A stretch of DNA of 64,000 bases from the NCBI GenBank assembly GCA_029945375.1, contig CM057069.1, positions 248,001 through 312,000 on the forward strand. The letters run 5' to 3'. The notes under the pieces are model-generated. The model was not told the DNA's origin. It searched no databases and worked only from the letters and a program-made list of their open reading frames with translations. Of the stretch, positions 39,789-52,100 are shown in pieces (position 1 is the first letter of the stretch; every line of letters begins with the position of its first letter). Origin of the DNA: Agaricus subrufescens (taxonomy: Eukaryota; Basidiomycota; Agaricomycetes; Agaricales; Agaricaceae). The position numbers and the translations under genes are program-made.

Positions 39789-41292
39789 TTAAAGCCTTGC
39801 CTCGACTACAAAGCCGTCACCCTGAAGGAGAGTTAGCGACAAAAACTACATGAAAAAAGGCGAACTCACAGAGGCGATGTTTTTCTCCAACTCGGGTATA
39901 GCAGCCTTGACAAGATTACGCTCAGCGTCAGTAATTTTGCCAAGAGGGTTGATCTTGGCGACACCCCCTGGCTATATGCGAAGAAGAACGTCAACTTTGA
40001 TAATGGTTGCGGTAAATAGATGTGCGTACGCCGAGTTCAATGTTTGAAGAGAAGTATGCCACCTCTTTTTCGAGTTCCTTGGTGAGGAGGGCGGCACCCT
40101 CAAGATCAGCCTTCAAGCTCACGTAGCTGGGAGCAACAAGGCCCTTTTCACCCTTGAACGCCCTGATAACCTTGCTGGCAAATTCCGCGCCAGCGTAAGC
40201 CATCGATAGGGTGGCTGAACCGGCACCTCCCTTTGCCTGAACGACTTCATCACCACCAAACTGGATGCGCTTGACGAGCGCCTCGTAGTCGGCGGTAGAA
40301 AGATTGTTCAACGGGTGAGTGGATTGAGATAGGAGAGGGACGATCTAAGGAACTCAATATGAGTAGCGTCTAAAGGTGGAGTTAAGCTTGAAACATACAG
40401 TAACTCCGCTGTGACCGCCAACAACAGGAACGACAACTTCCTTCGCCAAAGCAAGATTCCCATGTTTTTCAGCGACAAAAGTAGATGAACGAACGACATC
40501 GAGGGTTGTAACACCGAACAGACTTTGAGTACGCGTCAGACCCGTGATTACAAAACTAAAAAAAAAGCTGGAATAAATTACCGCTTGGGATCGAAGACGC
40601 CGTGCTTCTTGAAGACTTCAGCAACTATAGGGACGGTGGAGTTTACAGGATTCGAGATAACGAGAACGAAAGCCTTGGGAGCGAAAGTAGCAATACCCGT
40701 CGCAAGGTCGCGCACAATACCCGCGTTAATCTAATTAGGAGTGCCGTTAGTATGATGGTGATCTTGCAAACGTGCGTCATAACGTACTTTGAAGAGATCA
40801 TCTCTGTAAGAGCATTGAATAGATCATCAGTCTCTTTTGGCCCTGATTATATGCAGAAAATCACCTTGTCATCTATCCACGCGGGTCGTACATTAGCTGA
40901 TAGCCAGATCAGATAATGACCAAAAAGGCTTACGCCAGGTTTACGAGGAACACCAGCGGGGATTACCACGATCTCAGCACCCTTGAGCGTTTTGGAGAGA
41001 CCGTCGTTGTCAGGCAAATAGCCCTCTACTTTGGCGGGCGTGGAAATATGCGCGAGATCGGCGGCCACTCCAGGGGTATTGACAATATCATAGAGGCCGA
41101 GCTACATGGTCACACCGGTCAGAAAAAGTCATCGCGAATCATACCGACACACCTCAGTAACCAAAGGGTTGCACTTCAAAAGCAGGGCAAGGGGTTGGCC
41201 GATGCCACCTAGAAGATCGCCCGTGTGTAAATTTGAATCGAGATCTTTGATATTTACCTACCAGCAGCACCAAGGACGACAGCTTTAACCAT
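39789..41292 (-). CDS. MDH: Malate dehydrogenase, NAD-dependent
   Basis: Ten exons join in phase to exactly 333 aa: 41292-41262, 41208-41153, 41101-40934, 40872-40865, 40803-40788, 40730-40582, 40522-40399, 40344-40030, 39971-39870 and 39821-39789. The protein opens with the Rossmann motif [22 protein letters not shown]. It has the substrate arginine loop VPRKPGMTRDD, then [33 protein letters not shown] and the catalytic His in VVGGHSGVT. It interconverts malate and oxaloacetate with NAD. No leader precedes the Rossmann motif, so a cytosolic (or peroxisomal) enzyme is more likely than the mitochondrial one. Exons 4 and 5 are only 8 and 16 bp, and together encode MTRDDLFK, which holds a substrate-binding Arg. 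Confidence 0.95.
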
Positions 41293-44200
41293 TGTGAAGA
41301 GATGGGCGATAGGAATGTATATCGAACTGTCGGGAGACCCTATCTAAGCGTGATCATGTCGTGATTTGATATATCAGGAAACACCCGTTGCCGGGTTCTT
41401 CCGGAAGCAGCGGCCCATTTGCGCGAGCCAATCGGTCAACCCCCTTAAGGACCGCTCACATTTCTGTCAGGCGGCCTTTCAGGCGACGAAGGGAGGATTC
41501 CTTTTGTGTGATGCCTTTAATTCAGGGTTGGTTAAAGGGACTTCAGAAGGACCGGGAAACCAATTGCAGGAAGCTCTCGCTTGTTGATTCCGTGATAACC
41601 CCGGAAACCGGGAGTCGGTTCTGTGTCGACGTCTTTGCCGGGGTTCTTCAGTCGCTTCTCGCCATTGGAGTCGGTCTTCCGAGTTTCTCTAGGCACTAGC
41701 ACTGTTCTATGATACGGCTTTGACTCTGAACCGGATGGCTATGGCTCTACGGGACGGTTATCTCGAGCATCCGGAAATAGTAAAGTTATCATCTGCCTCA
41801 GTGCTATCTCAAATTTGGTTCGGATTCGTACCATTATCTCAGAGCTGCTACCATAAGTAGGCTCGCTTTGGGGCTCATGTCGTGAAAATTTGGTTACGGC
41901 TTAGATTTGTCTTTTTGGGATTTAACTGTCAAATATTTAGATGCCAAAAGCGGGACGACCATCCTCCTTAATCCTTGTTTCCTTAAGTTTTCCCTTGCAA
42001 TAGTTTGTGCCTCCTTCAGACCTTTGTTGAGGTCCCATAGTCGGACGTCCTCTACTTTGTCCCTTAGTTAATCTGCTGTCAACGGCAGACAGACCTTTTC
42101 GAAGAGCATATTTAACTCAATTACACATGACAAGACGAACCATTGCCAGCGCTCCTGATTTTCATGAAAATCCAATCTCAGGGCTAGTTCTGATGAAACA
42201 CATACGAAAGGCCAAGTGAATCATAGTTTGCGAAATTGCAATCTTCATTCTTTACATTAATAATGACTCATCTTCTAAGAAACATTCTATCCAATACACG
42301 TCAGTAATCATCAGAAACGAAATTTCCAAGGCACAGCTCCAAGACTGGAAGGTCCATAGAAGGGATAGTATAATTTTCAAAGCACCGCTTTTCACAGGCT
42401 TTTCATAAACTCGTCCAGTGCCTTGGGACCAGGGCTAGACGTCCCCCTGTAACATTAAAAACGATTTCATACTGAACTGGATATTCCTTTACGCATTGCA
42501 ACATGCGCCATTATCGCCTAGGATCAACCCACCCCTCCCACAAATTCTCGGCACTCATAATGAATACCCCAACGAAAAGATGCCTACCTACACCCATAGA
42601 GCCTTCTCGTAACGCACTATGAGGTAAACCAATGGAAAAATCTTGAACGGATCGGCATCCCTATGGTACAACAATGCTGTCCTCGCAGTGAGGTAATCCC
42701 CAGACATTAAATTGACCGGGAGCTGAGCTTGTTGGGTCCTACCCTATGAGTCACCGGTCACCGAGTTGGCCGCACCCCAAATTTTGAAGGCGCAAAGTTT
42801 ATGAGAAATCGTCGAAGAAATGAAAATTTGACCCAGAGAAGTGACAGTCAAATTAGGGCAGGGAGTAAGCTAGACGAGAGAGATCTGCACACAAGATGTA
42901 TTTGTCAACGACCCCAGTTCTCGAGAGCTGTTGTATTGTTTGAAACGACGTTGCTCCATGATCAAAGTGCTCGTATGTACACCCTGAGCGTGTTTCCCTG
43001 TGATAACCACAGATCATGGTAAAAATTTGTCGCCGATTAATAATCTAATCAGTTTCACCCTATGGGTCATGGTAAACGACCATTGCAAGTGAAAAAGCCT
43101 AGAGAAGAAGCGTCAAATAAGGTAGCACATTCAAACCAAGAGCAGTTTTCTGAGGCATTACCGGTGCAGATGATGTCAGGGGGCAGGTATGCCTGAGCCC
43201 GCACGCCCTCGTAGAGCACTTATGATGTCATAGCTGCTTTCCTTCCTCCGCTTCCCATGACACCGCCCAACACACGTACACTTATACGTCAGAGCCAGAG
43301 ATCTACCAGGTCTCGGGATCTTACCATTTCACTGTTCCATTGCAATGTATCGGGTTCTTATCTCTTCCTTGTGTTTTTATCCGATATCATATAGTCGCGT
43401 GTCCGTCCGTCCCCGGCCGAATTCCAACTTCGCTCCGGGAGGGCAGGGAAGAGAGGAACAGAACCATCAAACCCCTTTGACATGGGTAACGTGGAATTTC
43501 CGGGAATCAAGGGAAGACAAACACGTAGCACCACACCAGCACCTGTACAAACGGGAAAACGAAAAGCACCAGCCAATGGCAAAAAGGAGAGGACGTTGCC
43601 AAGGTGTGATATAAAATTTTCCACCCCCAAGAGGGGCCATCCGTGTTCCTAAATGTTCTCGTGCCGAATGCCTGGGTGGCAGGAGCAATATTTACACTTG
43701 TCCTGACAGCGGCCCCGGTTCACCGTCCACTAGTGTAGCAAGAAGAGTTTGGCTGACCTTGTGGAGCATTCATCTGCTTGTAAGTCACTAGAAGGCGCTC
43801 TCCCCTTGAGTCAATGCCTCAACGTGCAACTTCGCTTGTAAAGGATTAATGAGAGAAGAACGAGTACGAGCAGCTGGTGCTTGAGGAGATTATGGTGGGG
43901 TATATACCGAGCCTTTAGAATGTATTTCTACAATATAGGGGCTTTATACGCCAATGCCTTTGCATCGGATGGGACTCTTCATTCCAAGATCCACATGAGA
44001 ATGCATGCAGTGCTCGAGAGCTCCATTATAATCCCCAGGTAAAACGTTCCTAATCCAGTTAAACGCCCAGGCACTCGCTTCAATTATTCCAGCTCATTTC
44101 AACTCACTTACCCCAGCCTCCCGCTCATACTCGTTTTGAGCATGTTATTCTATTTTTACACACGTCAATTGGCAATAGCTTGTTTTTTGCAAGGGATGGC

Positions 44201-47200
44201 ATGCGCGCACGCCGCTCGCTTCCTATTTCCTGGACAGTGGCGCTCCATGGTAAGAACAATCATCTGACTATTACAAGTAGCGAATACGCTAATACACACA
44301 ATAAGCGAGCGTGAGTGTATTATCGTATTCTTACTGCATGTTATGCGGCGGTTCTCAGGAGAGGCTAACCTGCAAAAGCCTTTATCTAACAATCTGTATC
44401 ATTCTCCTGTAACTACTGTACTTTATCTTCCCACGACATACCGTTCCCTCAACACTATGAGTACTGTCAAAGTAGTGTTCTTTAAAGTTTCTCATACACG
44501 TTTGATAAACCCCCATACAATGATATGATCATCAGTCTTCGATGCCTCGAACGTCAAACCTTCATGGACCTGAGGCAAAGACCGCGAGACCTATCCGGCC
44601 CGGGCCGTTCCAAATTTAAATAGATTGAACACACTCGAGTTTCCCTTGGAGTTGATCACCTTTTCTTCCAATTCTCGAAAGTGACATTCGAAAAAAAATT
44701 TGACGGAGTATCTATAGTTCATTGTTTTTTTGGCACCCCTTGATTTTAGACTGATACACGGACCATCAATCAAGTCAAGGTCATGCCGGCGCAGCGCTCG
44801 ACATTGACATGTATGACTGAAATTTGGACCCCTCCGTCACGTTCCAGGGATTATATTGACTTGAATTAGTATTAAATAGAGATAATTGATGGATCGTCTC
44901 GTCAGGTAATTTGGTTTAACACATATTCTTTGATCTGCATAAACGTGGAAAGACATGGACATGACACCCGTCATACAGGATCAAATCAAAATTCCCCGTG
45001 GAATTCCTATATAGTACTTAACTCCTCCGCGTCCGCAATAATTGCACCTGCCATGTGTATCCAATTATTCTCCGTAAACCTGACTGAGGGATGTCACTCG
45101 TGGAGTACATGTTGTAAACCCAACACTATCTCATCCGAACACGAAACAATGGTCATGAGGCCTAAGCATGCTGCAAGACACGGAACACGAGCCCCGTGTA
45201 TAAGGATCACAGCCTCACATCATCATCATTCGAAGAAGCGGAGAACAACAACACGAACTTTATTCATACCCACCACGCTGGTAAACTCCACAACGCCCAA
45301 GACTCACACAAACCGAACAGTAACTGTCACTTAATTTGTGATCCTGGTAGACTGATCATTATTTTGGTACGATAACACCCTTGAACTCCCACCGAACCCA
45401 AGTTCCCAGATTTAATCCCGCCCACTTTTAATGTTTTATTAATTTCATTAAGAGTTTTGATTTCTTACCCTGGGAGGGTCAAAGTTTATATGTTTTAATC
45501 AAAAACTCATCCGTGAAACACGTTCATAAAGGGACTTTACTATGTGTCAATTCCGAGGCATAGTTCTGAACTTGGCGTCTTTTTATCCCAAGTACCGCAT
45601 ATCATAAGGATGATTGTCGGCATAGTTGCTTTATTTCTTTACTCTGGCCCCTTTTTTACCGATAATGGTGTACGGTATATATCATTGACTCGGAGTGATC
45701 CAAAGTAAAAAAATAGTACGCGACGTGATGCTTCTTTGGTAACTAGACCAAAAAATTTCATTTCATTTCACCTTTTTTTTGTCTTTTAGACATTGTATTA
45801 ATTATTCAAAGTCTTCAGCTAAAACATTTTAAACCAAAGCTACACCTAGCTGCCAACGAAGAAAACCCACTAAGAAAAACAAACAAACAAACAATCGTTA
45901 CTGCGAGAGGAGAGGAGAAACCGAACGCACAATCTGATCTCAGCAAACCGAGTTATCGGCTGACCACCCTGACTTCCGTCTTGACGTCGCCAAACTAACT
46001 TTTGTTCGTGTTCCGTACCCCAAACCTATTACTTTGCACTGTCCCACAAAAGCTGTACTCTTTTTTATTTCTCCTCTTTGCAACTTCCGCGGAGATCCCA
46101 TACCAACTTTCTTTCCTCGATCCAAAGTAGCTCAAACGTGTCCGATTGTTAGCCTGAAATCTTTTGATTCCGGGAACATCGATAAATGACCTATTATCTA
46201 CTAAGCAGCCGATGGGTAAGACTTGACAGAACATCTTTTGGTTCTTCTCGTGCGTGTGCGTAAAGATTCAGATTTGTGTGTTCTATCGCTAACGAGTGGG
46301 GGGTGCTACATGTTGTAAGCTCCGTGTTGCAAGGCGTAGATCGTCTCTCCTGGATGTGGTGTGTCAAAATAAATCTCCATCGAAGCAATTCTAACGATGT
46401 CCACTGTCAAAAGTCATTCAATAAGAAAGACAGCAGTTCGTTCCATTCCAGCACAAATACTTCACCTTAAAATGACGACATTACGAAATGCGTCATTTCA
46501 TGATCGTCCTTCCCCTCCCGTCCCTTCTCAAATGGGACCTTCTCCGTAGCCGACTTGGCATTCACACCCGTCGTCCAGCATGGACCAACCGGAGCTATAA
46601 ATCAACAGCCGTCAGGAGTCAGTCAGTCAAAAAATAGAGAGAAAATAAAAAAGCCCGCTCATGCGTGACAAGCAACACAAAGCCAATTTGACAGGCAATG
46701 AGGCTCAACGCCATTCGGCGTACCTGTCAATAGTAATATAGTTTAGACCGTCGGTATCATTCTCGGCCTCCATTACCGATAACCTCATCCTCAACTCATA
46801 TCTTTCTTATACTTTCTTTAGGAGTTTGCTTGGCAAAAGTGTACAAAGTTAAACCTTAGCACCTTACCTATCTAGCCGGACATGAAATCCTTCTACATAT
46901 GAAGCAAAATACATTCAAAAATATCCGCCCTGAGAGCGCCCCCATACCGTCACTCTAACGTGGTCCTGACCGCCGATCTCGTACATACGACAAGACGCTT
47001 CTTTTTCTCGGGAACTCAAATGTATGCGCGAGTTGTGGCGCTTAAAATGAACTAATACTGTTTTTCTTTCTTTTCTCCGACGACTGCGCTTTTTTTTCAC
47101 GAGATAACTGCGCAGTTCAGGTTCCTTGCTATCTCTATCAGAAGCCATAGCTTACCCAATCTTGGCAGTCGTACGATCGAGGACCGAGAGATTCCGAAGT

Positions 47201-48437
47201 CCAAAGTTATAGTTGCTCAGACCAATAATACTATAGTAACCTTTTTGGAATCGCGATTCACAAATTAATCAAGTCACTCGAAATGAAATCCGCCGAGCCT
47301 ATCCCCGGGACGACGGTTGTCCATCGATAAAGAGGCAACCCAACAATTTGTTATTCTTCACAGAGCACGCCGTATACCCGAACGCGCGGTGCGTGACCCC
47401 CCGAACCCCCCGAAAATAGCCTCTTCGCGGCCCTACATTCACATACGTATTTATTTTCAAAATCAAAACTCAAGGGACCTGGTTCTAACTCATATGCAGC
47501 CTAGCAGGAATAGCTCAGAAATCCCAAAGCGTGCTCATCCTAGCCCCGAACCTGAACAGCGGCGATTCCGGAGCTCGATACAGTCCGAGCCTTCCAGAAC
47601 AAGATGAAAAAGGAAAGACGGACCACGGGACTGCCATGTATGGAAACGGGCGGACAATCCTAAACTTGGGTTGCTCGCTCGATCGTCGTGCGCATGCTGC
47701 ATATGATAGGCTGCGATAGCATAAATCTCTCAAAAAAAGTGTCACAGTCTCCCTTCATTCTCCGCAGAAAAAAAAACTGCCTGCAACGTGTGAGTCAAGC
47801 GCTGCCCAACCGAATACAATCTGGTATCTGCAGAGTCCATCGACTCTGAACTCAATCGCCTTGGAGATCGTGGGAACGCCATTTGGAGACAGCGAACTCT
47901 CGGGAGATGCCTTGCAGGACCTAAAAACAACTTTCGAATCCGTTAGGTCCTCGAGGGTTGAGAGAACCGCCAAGAGGTTCTTGCACTTGGCAAGACTGCG
48001 CTCCCTTTTGGGGAGTTAATGAAAGCACCGGAAAGGGCACGCATATGCTGAGGCAAGTTGGATGGTATTGGGATGAAATGGTACAAACGTCGATGGATAT
48101 AAAGCTAACTACTGTGCCGAGAAAACAAAGCGAGAGTGGAGAAAACGCAGAGAGGAAAGAACAAGATCGATGGGAGAAAAATAAGAAAGATAAATAAGAT
48201 AAAGGTTGATGAATTGATGATGTTACAGAGATGTGGGATGTGTGGGATTGAAAGAACGAAAGCAAATCAATGGTCGTTGACTGGGCGAAAATTACGCAGG
48301 AATGCAGCAGTATACTAAGCATAATGCGTGGGATATGAGGGAATCATTGCCTGGTATCACGGTTGGTATCACGATGAGACTGCTCCAGTAGAAAACAGAG
48401 TTGCAAAAAAAGTCTATGGTGGAAAAAGCAAGAGTGT
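41293..48437. other. Seven-kilobase gene-poor stretch
   Basis: Many short frames on both strands, none with a recognisable motif, consistent splice sites or protein-like composition. The longest (44930-45334) lacks a good start and family features. Rightmost parts probably belong to the 3' region of the gene ending at 48438, and the leftmost part to the malate dehydrogenase promoter. I see no tRNA, terminal repeats or long tandem repeats. Confidence 0.5.
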
Positions 48438-49107
48438 TCAGAAACCACCGAGACAGCTGTCGTCGCGGAGGGAGAAGCTGGAAAAGGAGTCGCAAGCGAA
48501 GGACGAAGAGTGGGAGGAGGCGTATGATGATAGCTTGAGGGAGTGGGAGGATTTGCGACGAGCCATGTTGTCGTCGTTTCGTATCCGGTTGCGATCGCGA
48601 GAAGCGTCGTTTTTGCGCTCTCTGCGGGGTTTAGACTTGTCGACCTGGGCATCTTCCTTTATGGGAGAGCAGTAGGGGTTCGAGGGGGAGTAGGGGAGGA
48701 ACGAGAGCGAATCATCGTTGGCAGCCTTTAGGCCGTGCTGGTTGGGAGCGATAAAATTGAACTCCTGATTTTCTAAATGGGGGCTGGGGAAGGCATCCGA
48801 TTCGTCAGACTCGGAAGAGAGGTCTGGTATCAGTGCGGGGAGGGAGGGGTCGCTGGGGCGGGAGGGGTGGCAGGGGGCCCGGGGGGGGGGGGCGCGCGTG
48901 CGAGTCGTCGAGGACATAGGTGCGGCCGCCGCGCTCTGGAAGGGCACAGACATTGGGGGCCACGACGATGGGGGAGCGGTCGTAGGTTGCGGCGGAGTGG
49001 GCGACATAGGTGCTGGTGAGCATGGCGGGGGGGGGAAAGTGGGCATGCTTGGGGGCAGAGGAGGACGCCGGAGCGCGTTTGAGGATGGGTTTCGGGGCGG
49101 CAAGCAT
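48438..49107 (-). pseudogene. Conserved basidiomycete Pro/Ser-rich protein, frame broken at a 12-G run
   Basis: The N-terminal part (ATG at 49107) reads MLAAPKPILKRAPASS, AHFPPPAMLTSTYVAHSA, TYDRSPIVVAPN and CALPERGGRTYVLDDSHA. As I recall, ILKR..HFPP..YDRSPIVV..CALPxRG is conserved in basidiomycetes. The expected C-terminal part (ALIPDLSSESDESDAF, LPYSPSNPYCSPIKED, a Ser-rich end at 48438) lies in a different frame. The switch falls at the homopolymer 48881-48892 (12 G on the plus strand), where both frames are proline-rich. A small length error or variant there would restore one reading frame. So it is either an assembly artefact or a truncated allele. The function is unknown; the protein looks mostly disordered. 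Confidence 0.6.
48881..48892 (+). repeat. Homopolymer run of 12 G
   Basis: Uninterrupted 12-G run inside the coding region described above, at the point where the protein reading changes frame. Confidence 0.95.
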
Positions 49108-52100
49108 GGCGAGGCGGGGGAGGCCTTTTGGCCATGGTGCACTTTATAGCTCTCCAACATTTTCGCCTGCGATCTGCCATCGATCTGTTGTCCTCTGTTG
49201 TCCGGCTGCCCCGGCCCTCCCCGCCGGGCGTCCGTCCGGGGCCGGATCCCAGATCTGAGCATCCCTGCCGGGCTGTTCGAGTTTCCTACTCCATCGCCCC
49301 CGGTTGATCGCCATCGTCCTCTCTGCCTGCCAGGGCCCGCCCCGCTGCTCCCCTCCTCCCTCTCCTCCGAGCCCGCCACCCTCGCCCCCTGCGCACCCAT
49401 GTCCGCCTGGAACCGCCCCAGCCGTCCCGGGGTGCCCCAAGGGCCCCAGTGTGCTGCCTCACCCGTTGATCGATAACCCAGGGTTTCTCTTCGCGTTCAG
49501 CTGTCAGCCGTCGGTCGTATCGTCCATGCCGACGGATCCCATCACCCATTCACGCGGTCGTGCCCTGCACTCGTGCAAACCTTACTTGCCCCGGCACTCT
49601 CCATATCAGATTCCAAACCTCCTTCCTTCTCATCCGTCCCATGTCAACAAGTGCTGGTCAACGACCGCTCCGTAGCACTGCTGTCTCCCTTTGGCAGCGG
49701 CCCAGTCGGGCGCCCCTATTCAATCAGTAGTCGAACCCAGGTCCCTAGCACTTCACAATCAAATCATCCTCCAATGATTCTCTTGGCATTGGAATGGAAG
49801 CACAAGCCTTTCATGCTTTAACATATTAGCATTTCTTCGACGATCAATGACGTCGCTGCTATACTTTGTGCTTTTTCCATTCCACCTCAAGATCCTTGTT
49901 CCTACGCGACGACCATGCTTGCGACTTATTCACCCGAAAACCCCTTTTATGCAAATCATCATCATTGGAGCCCAATCCAAACGGGATGATTTTTGCCAGG
50001 TGGGACTCTCCCGTCCTCACGTGAATTCTTGCCGATAAGGACGCCAAAACCAGCTGTTACACTACGAACCATCTCTCGAACAGTGGCGTATCAGACAGCC
50101 AAGCGTCCCGCACTGCCCGTCTGGTCGTCCGTTGCACACCCCTTGCCGTGATTGCGAGCTAGCCAATCCCTTGGTGATGGACTGCACGTCCAAATTGGCC
50201 TAGTAACCGTTACTAATAGGGACAGACCCGACGTCCCACCCTGACCTCTTTGTTCACAATCATACGAGGTGTTGCAAGCTCCGCTCTGGGAAGCAAACAT
50301 GCTGAAAAAGCAGTTGCACAATCATCTCGAAGATTGATAACAAGGTAGACGCCATCACTTGATAAAACACTCTATCCACGCTTCGGGCTTGCCCATCGGG
50401 TCGGATTTCGTGTAGGAGCGATAAGCAGTGCATAAGCAAACTTCCTGCCCACATGGATCCTTCAATTAATAGTAGCGCCCAGGCTACCCGTGCCGTCCTT
50501 CGCGCTATGTCATCCTTCATCTTCGGACTTGAGATGTGGGGTTTATCAGTCTTTGTAGTGTCTTTCAAAGTGTTTAGCAACTCACTTGTCGAGTCCCTTG
50601 TCTTCTATTATAGTAATAAATTTAGTACAATTACAGTGTCAATCCGTAAGGAATCAATTGAGCTATGACGCGGTCTTCCTTAGAATGGAGTCATAGACAC
50701 GTTTTGAATTTAATAAAAATTTTATCTCCAAAAAAGACAATTGACAGGTGACGCCATTTATCCTCGAGCCTCTTTCCTTTTTGTCTCTCCCGGATCTTTA
50801 TCCCGTCTGTGACTTCCCATGCTTTTATGATTAACTAGCACTTGATATTCAAGATCACTTCCCATTTGTCTGGTGGTCCACCACCCAGGGAGTTGGCTAG
50901 TCGCCGAACATTAACTGATTGACTAGAATGATGGGAAGGGTGCTACTATACGTATATGTACATACATTTGGCAGCTGATATCGCGGTGGGAGGAAAAGCT
51001 TGTGCAGATAGTTGACCCGTCTGTTGTGGAAAGATCGAGCTAAAGAGATACGGAAAACTCATCCTAATCAGAGAGGGAAGAATTTTCGATAACGATACTG
51101 TGTAGCCAATCCGATTCTGTACCACCCCAAAGGGACCACTCCGAAGAATCGCAGAAACGTTGACAGTTCGAAACAGAACGTAGTGATAGGAGTGGCGCAA
51201 ACTGCTGCTTGTCACCTGTGAAGACGCTGTGAAAACCGAGGCATTAACGTGTACCATACGTTTAATGAATCAGCCAGAGCAATTTCCACGACCATTTCAA
51301 CTTATAAGCGAACCACCCGAACAGGTCTAATAACTATGACACTACAAACGACATTAACAGTTATCTCTTATGATCCTTCTGTCACTCGACGCACGTTGAA
51401 CTTCCTGATTACACGCTTTACTTCAACAACTAGCACATATGGATCAAAGTCCTTCCGACCCCACAGCTCGTATGAAGCATCGGGGCTGTGCCACAAACCC
51501 ATGACGCGTCATGAGTGGTGTATTGTGGCCTCTGCCAACCCTCTTCTCGGACGCCTTTGGTGGTCATAGATCTATTAATAGACGCTGATGGACTGTGGCG
51601 ACTGAGTGTGGCGGATTTGGACAGATAACTTGAGAGTTCTGGCATTAAGGGACTTTTTAATAATATATCGATTTACATGCACAATGTTGTGGAGTCGTAG
51701 ATACATACCGGCCTGATTGAGCCCCAGTACCCCCGGTTTTTTTTTTCTTTCTTCTTTTCTTTTTAAAAAAGAATCCTACACATCGGAAGCGAAGTCAACG
51801 GAAGTTCCGCGATCATCTCAAAAAAGATCGTCTCTTCGTTCCTTCTGTTTGAACCTTTTTTTCTTACAGCCGTCTTGGACGCAACAAAAGCGAAGCAGAT
51901 TGGTATACAGCGGCGAACACTTTTGCATTCGATCCATTTCCATTGGTCGATAAGCTCGGTTTGTTGATTTGATAGTTTACGGACTGGTCGTTTACAACAT
52001 GGGAGTACTCACACTTACGATATGCTCACGACAGACAAGCACCGAAATTCATGGAGATGTCGTATCAAAAGAGCGGCGGCCGCCCAGTTACGACTCATAT

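Noticed and set aside
44930..45334. 134-codon plus-strand frame
   Set aside because: Starts at a non-ATG codon and lacks any domain or splice support.
47921..48322. 133-codon minus-strand frame near the Pro/Ser-rich gene
   Set aside because: Ser/Phe/Leu-rich shadow in the probable 3' untranslated region, no family features.
49725..49770. tRNA-like GGGTTCGA word on the minus strand
   Set aside because: No matching box A at the right distance and the flanking arms do not pair.
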